Positions 1 to 5,744 of a stretch of 13,670 bases of DNA are shown in pieces. This stretch comes from Christensenella sp. UBA4651. GTDB lineage: Bacteria > Bacillota > Clostridia > Christensenellales > UBA1242. Under the pieces are notes generated by a model. That model did not search any database, was not told where the DNA came from, and was given only the letters and a program-made list of their open reading frames with translations. Both the position numbers and the translations under genes were made by a program. Numbering within the stretch: position 1 is the first letter of the stretch; every line of letters starts with the position of its first letter. The stretch is taken from contig DHMD01000065.1 of NCBI GenBank assembly GCA_002405615.1, forward strand, positions 1 to 13,670, in the 5' to 3' direction.

Positions 1-2
1 TT

Positions 3-989
3 GGCGGCTATTACACCGCCGCCTCGGGCGGCGGCGACCAAATTTTCTTGGCGAATGGTTCGCCAAAAAATTCTGTGTCGTCCTTTACATCCAATACGAC
101 ATTGTATGCGTATTGGATACCGATAACGTATATCGTTAGTTACAACGCGAATGGCGGAACGGGAACGACCGCTAGCAGCTCGCATACCTATGGCGTGGCG
201 AAAAACCTAACCTCCAACGCCTTTACGAGAGCGGGGTATAGTTTCGCTGGTTGGGCAAAGAGCGCTGGCGGCGAAGTTGAGTATACAAATAACCAAAGTG
301 TAACCAATTTGACCACGGTAAATGGCGAAACGGTAACGCTGTACGCCAAGTGGACTGCGTGGCTGGTGGTAACGGTTGCGAGCGGCAGCAGCACGACCGA
401 GTACACGAGTACCAGTTCGCTAGATAGCGACAAAGAGTCCGCCAAACTCACAATCGTGCCAAAGACAGGGCATATCGTGTCGCAAATTTCATTCGACAAC
501 ACGAATTGGGTAGATGTTGCGTACTACGAGTATGCGTTTTATGACACCGACTTTGCGCTCAAAGTTACATATTACGCTAGTACCAAGACGAATGTGTTTG
601 CCGTGGATTTTGACCGCATTTTGCCGAACTATTTTGATAGCAAGAACTTGACTGTGTATGTTAGGTTTGCCTCAGGCTCGTACTCTGGGCTAAAAAAGCC
701 TAGCGGCGGCGTGGAGGGCGTGGCTGTAACCTCGACCTATGGTGGTGTGGCGATGATTGTCGGCGCGGACTTGGATAGTTTGGGCGATGACGACACAGTC
801 GTTTGCTCAACTATGGCTGCGGACGGCTACGAGTTTATGTACTGGATGGACGAGGCAGGGAATAAGTTGAGTTTCAATGACTCCGAGCGCTTCAAGAAAA
901 AAGTAATCATCAACTCTGTCCTCACCGCCGTCTTCGCCCCAATCGGTACTGACCCGAATACTTATTTCGTTGTGGATAATAGCGAGTAA
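3..989 (+). CDS. Secreted InlB B-repeat (Listeria-Bacteroides repeat) protein, C-terminal part
   Basis: The reading frame is open to the left edge from base 3, so the N-terminus, including any signal peptide, lies outside the window. A TTG at 48 is in frame, but it is an internal Leu codon and not the start. Three modules are visible. The tail of one repeat ends around TTLYAYW. A complete InlB B-repeat (PF09479 type) follows, running from YIVSYNANGGTG through AGYSFAGWAKS to VTLYAKW. A degenerate copy near the C-terminus (GYEFMYWMDEAGNK to LTAVFAP) resembles the divergent InlB repeat family. Such repeats are beta-rich stalk modules of secreted or surface proteins, often adhesins. The protein ends shortly after the last repeat with no LPXTG motif, hydrophobic anchor or visible wall-binding domain. 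It may therefore be released or anchored by its missing N-terminal part. Base use looks more GC-rich than in the neighbouring housekeeping genes. The ligand and exact role cannot be told. Confidence 0.85.
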   Translation, partial: GGYYTAASGGGDQIFLANGSPKNSVSSFTSNTTLYAYWIPITYIVSYNANGGTGTTASSSHTYGVAKNLTSNAFTRAGYSFAGWAKSAGGEVEYTNNQSVTNLTTVNGETVTLYAKWTAWLVVTVASGSSTTEYTSTSSLDSDKESAKLTIVPKTGHIVSQISFDNTNWVDVAYYEYAFYDTDFALKVTYYASTKTNVFAVDFDRILPNYFDSKNLTVYVRFASGSYSGLKKPSGGVEGVAVTSTYGGVAMIVGADLDSLGDDDTVVCSTMAADGYEFMYWMDEAGNKLSFNDSERFKKKVIINSVLTAVFAPIGTDPNTYFVVDNSE

Positions 990-1004
990 GGGATAAATTG
1001 TAAG

Positions 1005-1030
1005 AAAAAAGCACTGTCCAGTGCTTTTTC
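1005..1030. terminator. Bidirectional intrinsic terminator between convergent genes
   Basis: An inverted repeat has arms at about 1006-1015 (AAAAAGCACT) and 1020-1029 (AGTGCTTTTT) around a four-base GTCC loop. The A-run on the left and T-run on the right give a U-tract on either transcript. It sits between the stop of the InlB-repeat gene at 989 and the stop of the minus-strand deacetylase gene at 1040, so it can end both. Confidence 0.88.
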
Positions 1031-1039
1031 TTTTTATAA

Positions 1040-1780
1040 TTACAAATCGCTGAAATTAATCAAGTCGACATTGTCGAAATAGCCCAATTTTTTGGCTTCA
1101 CGGAGTACGGCGATTTCGTCTTCGCGGCGTAAGTAATTTGTTTGCGTGCGGGTGTAGTCGTCAAGGTAACCTACGTGAGTGAGGATTTCTAGTGAAATAT
1201 CCTTATTCCAAAATAGAGTTTTGAGTACGTCAAAAGTACTGATATCCACTCCGTTGCCGTGGAAAGCGAAACTAAACTCGTCCGTTGTCTTGAGCCCCGC
1301 CTCACGAGCGAGGTAGCGTGCGTTCTCGTCCATGCTGCGTACTGGCAAATTGTATTCCTTGGCTAGTTCGTGGTAAGCCTTCAAAATATTTGGAATTTCA
1401 TTAAAGTAATGGTGGTGGTCAATATGAGTAGGGGTAAGTCCGCTCGCCAAAAATTTCTCGATTTGGGCACGCAACTCTTTCTTTGCGTCCAAATACTGGG
1501 TGTAGTAGCCCAGCATACAAACATAGTGAAACACGCCTTGGTCATCGACTAGACTCGGTACTTCGCTAGCGGGCAAAACAGATTTGCCATAGGTAAGGTT
1601 TAGGTGGATACCTACATTTTTGAGGTTATGCTCCTTGGCAAGGGCAATGGCCTCGTCTGTGTAAGGGGTATTCATCATCATTGTGGTGCTAGTAATCAGC
1701 CCCTCGTCAATACACTCGATGATTCCACGATTGATACTCGGACTCAAGCCGAAATCGTCAGCATTCAATATTAATTTCAT
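1040..1780 (-). CDS. ChbG/YdjC-family carbohydrate (N-acetyl) deacetylase
   Basis: This 246-residue protein has the usual length and hallmark motifs of the YdjC/ChbG family. These are NADDFG at 6-11 (metal and catalytic Asp), GIHLNLT at 57-63 (metal His59), THIDHHHYF at 118-126 (metal His) and HVGY at 202-205. Characterised members are metal-dependent hydrolases that remove an acetyl group from N-acetylglucosamine-containing oligosaccharides such as diacetylchitobiose. The true substrate here is not known. The protein has no signal peptide and is probably cytoplasmic. The ATG start is preceded by AGGAG (CTCCT at 1787-1791 on the plus strand) six bases upstream. It lies 64 bp downstream of rpsT on the same strand, with the rpsT terminator between them. 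It is therefore expressed by readthrough or from a weak local promoter that I cannot define. No sugar transporter or glycosidase is adjacent to narrow the substrate. Confidence 0.88.
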   Translation of the reverse strand: MKLILNADDFGLSPSINRGIIECIDEGLITSTTMMMNTPYTDEAIALAKEHNLKNVGIHLNLTYGKSVLPASEVPSLVDDQGVFHYVCMLGYYTQYLDAKKELRAQIEKFLASGLTPTHIDHHHYFNEIPNILKAYHELAKEYNLPVRSMDENARYLAREAGLKTTDEFSFAFHGNGVDISTFDVLKTLFWNKDISLEILTHVGYLDDYTRTQTNYLRREDEIAVLREAKKLGYFDNVDLINFSDL

Positions 1781-1815
1781 AAAATTCTCCTATTTTGTTT
1801 ATAAAATTTATTAGT

Positions 1816-1839
1816 AAAAAAACCTCCTAAAAGGGAGGT
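1816..1839 (-). terminator. Intrinsic terminator of rpsT
   Basis: Read on the minus strand, this is a GC-rich stem (ACCTCC at 1834-1839 pairing with GGAGGT at 1822-1827) with a six-base loop. It runs into seven consecutive U residues (plus-strand A-run 1816-1822). It begins six bases after the rpsT stop codon, so rpsT is probably mainly monocistronic, with the downstream deacetylase gene beyond the terminator. Confidence 0.88.
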
Positions 1840-1844
1840 CATAA

Positions 1845-2117
1845 TTATGCCGCTGTTCTAGCGTTGTGCAATTCACGAGCAAGGTTCGCCTTTTTGCGAG
1901 ATGCAGTGTTTGCGTGATATACATTATCTAGTCTAGCGCGGTCAATCAAACTAACAACTTCTCTAAGAGTAGCCTCAGCTTGGTCAAATTCTTTGGCTGT
2001 GATTTGCTCACGGAACTTACGAATTTCTGTAGCGATACGAGACTTCTTAGACTTGTTTGCCAAACGAGCAGCTTCACTAGTAACGATTCTCTTTTTCTGT
2101 GATTTAATGTTTGCCAC
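1845..2117 (-). CDS. rpsT: 30S ribosomal protein S20
   Basis: S20 is a small basic, helical protein that binds 16S rRNA and helps assemble the 30S subunit body. The 90-residue product opens with MANIKSQKKR, has the conserved S20 pattern of Lys/Arg-rich helices, and carries the typical near-C-terminal segment NTASRKKANLARELHNA. Length is normal for the family. The start codon is GTG (plus-strand CAC at 2115-2117), with AGGAG (CTCCT at 2126-2130) eight bases upstream. It has its own strong promoter and terminator. In the Firmicutes I know, rpsT often lies divergent from or next to gpr, which matches the gene on the other strand here. Confidence 0.97.
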   Translation of the reverse strand: MANIKSQKKRIVTSEAARLANKSKKSRIATEIRKFREQITAKEFDQAEATLREVVSLIDRARLDNVYHANTASRKKANLARELHNARTAA

Positions 2118-2154
2118 TGTTTTATCTCCTAATGTTAAATTTTGTTACTCATAA

Positions 2155-2183
2155 ATATTAGCATAAAAATTTATATTTTGCAA
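2155..2183 (-). promoter_or_regulatory. Sigma-A type promoter for rpsT (extended -10)
   Basis: On the minus strand, a -35 box TTGCAA (2178-2183) is separated by exactly 17 bases from the -10 box TAATAT (2155-2160). The -10 is preceded by TGC, an extended -10 element. The predicted transcription start is about 2148, giving a leader of about 30 bases before the GTG start of rpsT. Box quality, spacing and position agree with the strong expression expected for a ribosomal protein. Confidence 0.8.
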
Positions 2184-2233
2184 GAGTTATTGAGCATTTT
2201 TTTGTAAATAATCATAAAAAGAGGTGAATAAAA

Positions 2234-3049
2234 ATGATTTTTAGTGATTTGCTCGATGAACAGATTTATGGTAGTGCTGATGACGGCGTATTGGGAAAAG
2301 TGGAGAAACGGGGGAGTTTTGGGGCAAAAATTTTTCGTGCGGAAATTTCTACTGACGAGGATTCTAGGCGGCTTTGTAAGGCGAAAGGCAGGTATTCCAC
2401 ATTGAATATTAGTCCCATAATTCACACATATCACAATGCGAGGCGGTACGCTGCGAATTTGCTATCCAGTGAGATTTTGCGATACTTTCCTAATGGGAAA
2501 TTTGCTCGTCCTACCGTGTTGGTTGTAGGGCTAGGAAATGCCTTTGTAATATCGGATAGTCTAGGTGCGGAGGTTATCAAAAATCTGCTGCCAACGCATA
2601 GTTTGCCACTTGAATTACGAGAAGATTTGGGCGATTTGGCGTGCTTTATCCCTGGTGTGAGCGGGCTAAATGGGGTGGCAACATATGATTTGGTAAAGAG
2701 TGCTATGGGTGTAATTCGTCCGCAAGTCGTGATAATTATTGACGCACTGACCGCCAAAAACTACCAGAGGCTCGGGAATAGTTTTCAGTTGAGTGATACC
2801 TCGATGACTCCTGGGGCGGGAGTCGGGAGCAAGAATCGAGTTTTGGATAAGGCTAGCCTTGGGGCGGACATTATTACTATTGGTGTGCCGATGATGATAA
2901 ATGCTCGTAATTTCGCTGATTTGGACGAATTGCCTAATATTGTTTTGACGCCAAAAGAAATCGACTTTTTTACCAAAACTTGTTCTCAAATAATTGCAAC
3001 TGCTATAAATTTGGCGGTGCATGGCAAAAACTACCTCAAATATATATAA
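2234..3049 (+). CDS. gpr: Germination protease GPR (spore SASP endopeptidase), compact form
   Basis: GPR cleaves the small acid-soluble proteins that coat DNA in dormant spores, releasing amino acids at germination. It is made as a zymogen during sporulation. The conserved landmarks appear in order: VVGLGN (97-102), DSLG (108-111), GVSGLNG (141-147), DALTA (170-174), DTSMTPGAGVG (188-198), IGVPMMINA (216-224) and LTPKEID (238-244). By analogy with the two essential Asp residues known in Bacillus megaterium GPR, D108 and D170 are the likely catalytic pair; this is my inference. At 271 residues it is much shorter than the roughly 370 of Bacillus GPR. The segment between the IGVP block and TPKEID is only about 15 residues, and the N-terminus is short. 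All core motifs are intact and in frame, so I read it as compact rather than broken. ATG is preceded by GAGGTG (2221-2226). No sporulation sigma-factor promoter is evident. It is divergent from rpsT. Confidence 0.92.
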   Translation: MIFSDLLDEQIYGSADDGVLGKVEKRGSFGAKIFRAEISTDEDSRRLCKAKGRYSTLNISPIIHTYHNARRYAANLLSSEILRYFPNGKFARPTVLVVGLGNAFVISDSLGAEVIKNLLPTHSLPLELREDLGDLACFIPGVSGLNGVATYDLVKSAMGVIRPQVVIIIDALTAKNYQRLGNSFQLSDTSMTPGAGVGSKNRVLDKASLGADIITIGVPMMINARNFADLDELPNIVLTPKEIDFFTKTCSQIIATAINLAVHGKNYLKYI

Positions 3050-3053
3050 TATG

Positions 3054-3083
3054 TTGACAAAATCTGGGATAGAATCATAAATA
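3054..3083 (+). promoter_or_regulatory. Putative sigma-A promoter for murI, close enough to give a leaderless mRNA
   Basis: A perfect -35 box TTGACA (3054-3059) lies five bases after the gpr stop. The best -10 candidate is CATAAA (3076-3081, 4 of 6 matches) with a 16-base spacer. The start point about seven bases later would fall at 3088-3089, on the GTG start codon of murI. The -35 is convincing; the -10 is mediocre, so this is tentative. Confidence 0.5.
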
Positions 3084-3088
3084 GTATT

Positions 3089-3853
3089 GTGTCAAAAAAA
3101 ATATCAAAAAATCGAGTTTTGTTTTATGATTCGGGAGTCGGCGGGCTTACGTTATTAGGTGAGGCGAGGAAGAGTTGCCCTAATATAGAGTGTATATATT
3201 TTGCCGATTATCTCAATATGCCTTTGGGGGATAAACCGCTCAAAGGTATACAAAATTCTATCAAAAATACTATTGAATTTTTGGTAAAAAAATTCGGTAC
3301 AGGGGTAGTCGTTTTGGCGTGTAATACCGCTACCAGTGTGGCGATAAAACTACTGCGTGAGGCTATGCCACAAATTGAATTTGTCGGTACTGAACCCGCT
3401 GTCAAAAAGGCGGTTGATTTGGGCTACAAGCGAATACTGTTGTTGGCTACGCCCAATACGATAAAATACAACAGGCTAGTGAGGAAGATGAGGGCGGGTT
3501 TGGGCGAAAATTTGATACTTTGTCCAGAACCTCGGCTCGCTCAAATCGTGGAAAATAATGTCGAGAATTTGACAGTTGTAAAGCGACTTTTTGACGAGAA
3601 AAAAGCGGAAATTTTGGCTAAAAAACCTGATGTGATGGTGCTGGGTTGCACGCATTATGTATGGCTAAAAGGCATTATACAAAAAGTGCTAGGGCTGCCT
3701 TGTATTGACGGAAATGAGGGTGTAATAAACAGGCTAAAAAGTGTAGCAAATTTGGGTAAAAATAGAGGCAAATTATCAATTTACACAAATGATGTTACCA
3801 AAACCGAAAAACTAAAAATTGCGTGGGAAATCTTGAATAGTGGGGGTGAGTAA
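3089..3853 (+). CDS. murI: Glutamate racemase
   Basis: MurI interconverts L- and D-glutamate with two cysteines as acid/base, supplying D-Glu for the peptidoglycan stem peptide. The 254-residue protein has the Asp-Ser-Gly motif DSGVGGLT (14-21), the first catalytic Cys in ACNTAT (C78) and the second in GCTHY (C187). The usual YxGDxxxxPYG motif is altered to YFADYLNMPLG (37-47), so the substrate-pocket Tyr is Leu; TEPAVK (101-106) is the variant of the following block. The start is GTG at 3089. No Shine-Dalgarno is seen in the preceding 15 bases, and no better in-frame ATG exists before the DSG motif. An internal TTG at 3119 would cut ten residues and also lacks a good site. The gene lies 39 bp after gpr and two bp before glmS, forming a cell-wall precursor pair. 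Relatives such as aspartate racemase are less likely given the DSGVGG and GCTHY motifs. Confidence 0.92.
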   Translation: MSKKISKNRVLFYDSGVGGLTLLGEARKSCPNIECIYFADYLNMPLGDKPLKGIQNSIKNTIEFLVKKFGTGVVVLACNTATSVAIKLLREAMPQIEFVGTEPAVKKAVDLGYKRILLLATPNTIKYNRLVRKMRAGLGENLILCPEPRLAQIVENNVENLTVVKRLFDEKKAEILAKKPDVMVLGCTHYVWLKGIIQKVLGLPCIDGNEGVINRLKSVANLGKNRGKLSIYTNDVTKTEKLKIAWEILNSGGE

Positions 3854-3855
3854 GA

Positions 3856-5661
3856 ATGTGTGGAATTAGCGGGTGTGTAGGCAGCCAAAAGGGGATACGC
3901 GACACGATGGATTGCCTCGGAATGCTGGAATATCGTGGATATGATTCTAGCGGAATTGCGTATTTTGAAAATGGTAGAATCAAGGTCATTCGAGCGGTTG
4001 GCAAGTTGAATAATTTATCTCGAAAAATCAAGTCGGATACGGAGCAAAATGCGGTGATAGGGCATACGAGGTGGGCAACTCATGGCAAGCCTACTATCTA
4101 CAATGCTCACCCGCATACAGATGAGCGGCATACGGTCGCTCTGGTACATAATGGCATAATTGACAATTTTGAGGTGGTAAAGGCGGGGCTAATTCGTGCT
4201 GGGATAAAATTTTGCAGTCAGACGGATACAGAGGTGTTGGCGCAATGGTTGGGCAAGGAATTAAATAAACATACCACTATTTCAGAGAAAAATGTGTTTG
4301 ACGCAATTCGCGGGTTATTTAGCAAATTCAAGGGGACTTTTGCGATTGCTTTTTTGGTGCGAGGGCTATCAAATCGTATCTTTTTTGCCAAGCAAAAAAG
4401 CCCTCTAATTATTGGGCAAGGCAAGGAGGAGAGTTATCTTGCGAGCGATACGAACGCACTCGTCGGTAAGTGTCAGCGTGTGTGCTATGTTGGGGACGGA
4501 GAGTATGGGTGCATAGGACAACAAAGTGCTAGTTTGTTTTCTGCAAATGGGCAGCCCAAAAATGTGGATTTTGTGCTATTGAATACCAAAATTGACTCGG
4601 TTAAATTGTGTAGTTACAATTCATATCTACAAAAAGAGATTGATGAGGGAGCGTTTGCGGCAATCAAAACTATCAAGAATTGTTCGCACGAAATAGATAA
4701 AATTCTAAAATCCGACACCTTTGAAAACGGCAGAGATATACATATTGTTGCGTGCGGAACGGCACTGCATGCGGGGCGTGTGATAAAGTATCTAATTGAG
4801 CACGAGTTGCGTATGCCTGTTAGCCTAGATTATGCCAGCGAATTTAAGTACAAGCGCCCGATAATTGGTAAAAACAGTATTTGCTTCTTCATTAGTCAGA
4901 GTGGCGAAACTGCGGATACTTTGGGTTGTGTGGAATTAGCGAAAACTTTGGGGGCTACTACGATAGGTGTAACCAATGTGCCGAGTAGTCGAATTGCTCA
5001 AACGGTTGATTTTTGTCTATTTACTTATGCGGGTGCGGAAATCTCGGTAGCCTCGACCAAGGCGTACCTTGCTCAACTCGGTCTAGGGTATGCTTTGGTG
5101 CAGTTTTTGGCTAAAATTCTAGACAAAAAGGTGCATTTTTGTACGCAAGATGTGATAAATGTGCTAGTGCGTAACAAAAATCGCAAGTATTACAAAAAAC
5201 AAGAGTCTTTTATTGGTACTGTCAGCAATCAAAAAAGTATATTTTTTATCGGCAGGGGGCTTGATTATTTTGTGGCAATGGAGGGAGCGCTCAAATTAAA
5301 AGAAGTCTGCTATATACACTGCGAGGCGTTGGCTGCGGGTGAGTTGAAACACGGTTCGTTGGCTCTCGTGGACAAAAATAGTATAGTGATTGCCGTTTTG
5401 ACGCAAGAACATTTAATAGACAAAATGCTAAATAATATTCACGAACTAAATAGTCGTGGTGCAAAGGTCATACTGTATAGTCCGTTTGCTCAATTAAAAA
5501 GAGAGGTTTACGGCTTTGTAAAATTACCCAAAACTCCTAGCCTATTGAGCCCTTTGATTGCTATCAAGCCTCTGCAAGAATTGACGCTGTATGTGGCAAA
5601 TAAAAAGGGTATTGACCCTGACAAACCTAGAAATTTGGCAAAATCTGTAACGGTGGAATAA
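3856..5661 (+). CDS. glmS: Glutamine-fructose-6-phosphate aminotransferase (isomerizing)
   Basis: GlmS makes glucosamine-6-phosphate from fructose-6-phosphate and glutamine, the first committed step to UDP-GlcNAc. The 601-residue protein is full length. The N-terminal glutaminase domain starts MCGISG, with the catalytic Cys exposed after Met removal, and has GHTRWATHG (69-77), HNGIIDN (98-104) and TDTEV (123-127). Two SIS sugar-isomerase domains follow, with ACGTA (299-303), SQSGET (347-352), STKAY (400-404), GELKHG (495-500) and the classic C-terminal PRNLAKSVTVE. Some usually conserved spots differ: the linker has SYLQKEIDEGA (256-266) where HFMxKEIxEQP is normal, and HGS replaces HGP at 499-501. 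The start is supported by GGGGGTGAG at 3842-3850, inside the end of murI, suggesting translational coupling. There is no room for a glmS ribozyme in the two-bp gap, so any GlcN6P feedback must act elsewhere. Confidence 0.97.
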   Translation: MCGISGCVGSQKGIRDTMDCLGMLEYRGYDSSGIAYFENGRIKVIRAVGKLNNLSRKIKSDTEQNAVIGHTRWATHGKPTIYNAHPHTDERHTVALVHNGIIDNFEVVKAGLIRAGIKFCSQTDTEVLAQWLGKELNKHTTISEKNVFDAIRGLFSKFKGTFAIAFLVRGLSNRIFFAKQKSPLIIGQGKEESYLASDTNALVGKCQRVCYVGDGEYGCIGQQSASLFSANGQPKNVDFVLLNTKIDSVKLCSYNSYLQKEIDEGAFAAIKTIKNCSHEIDKILKSDTFENGRDIHIVACGTALHAGRVIKYLIEHELRMPVSLDYASEFKYKRPIIGKNSICFFISQSGETADTLGCVELAKTLGATTIGVTNVPSSRIAQTVDFCLFTYAGAEISVASTKAYLAQLGLGYALVQFLAKILDKKVHFCTQDVINVLVRNKNRKYYKKQESFIGTVSNQKSIFFIGRGLDYFVAMEGALKLKEVCYIHCEALAAGELKHGSLALVDKNSIVIAVLTQEHLIDKMLNNIHELNSRGAKVILYSPFAQLKREVYGFVKLPKTPSLLSPLIAIKPLQELTLYVANKKGIDPDKPRNLAKSVTVE

Positions 5662-5665
5662 AATC

Positions 5666-5694
5666 AAATCAACAAAAACTGTTGATTTTTTTTT
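5666..5694 (+). terminator. Intrinsic terminator after glmS
   Basis: The arms AAATCAACA (5666-5674) and TGTTGATTT (5680-5688) are perfectly complementary around an AAAAC loop and run into nine T residues (5686-5694), then TTTTT after a G. It lies immediately downstream of the glmS stop and separates the cell-wall unit from lon. Its right arm overlaps the -35 box of the next promoter. Confidence 0.88.
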
Positions 5695-5710
5695 GTTTTT
5701 AAGTTATACT
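5682..5710 (+). promoter_or_regulatory. Sigma-A type promoter for lon
   Basis: TTGATT (5682-5687, 4 of 6 matches to the -35) is exactly 17 bases before TATACT (5705-5710, 5 of 6 matches to the -10). The start would be about 5717, with a leader of about 28 bases containing AGGAG at 5730-5734. The -35 lies within the descending arm of the glmS terminator. I see no CIRCE element and no clear CtsR-type heptamer repeat around it, so heat-shock control is not evident from sequence. Confidence 0.7.
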
Positions 5711-5744
5711 TAATTACTAACATTATTTTAGGAGAAAATTCGCA

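Noticed and set aside
48..50. TTG as start of the first protein
   Set aside because: The frame is open from base 3 and upstream codons continue the repeat (Gly-Gly-Tyr-Tyr and so on), so the TTG is an internal Leu codon of a truncated gene.
2118..2233. Sigma-F/G promoter upstream of gpr
   Set aside because: CATAAA-like sequences occur but none has a matching -35 at 17-18 bases and a usable distance to the gene; AT-richness explains them.
2171..3022. Several minus-strand open frames across gpr
   Set aside because: They overlap conserved Gpr motifs, show no domain features and have no plausible starts; they are antisense shadows.
2234..3049. gpr as a frameshifted or truncated pseudogene
   Set aside because: The short length comes from missing variable segments; all core motifs are in one frame, in order, with a good ribosome site and a natural C-terminus.
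3840..3856. glmS ribozyme
   Set aside because: There are only two bp between murI and glmS, and nothing resembling the conserved core was seen.
5662..5744. CIRCE or CtsR operator upstream of lon
   Set aside because: Neither the CIRCE inverted repeat nor tandem CtsR heptamers were found; the only inverted repeat is the glmS terminator.
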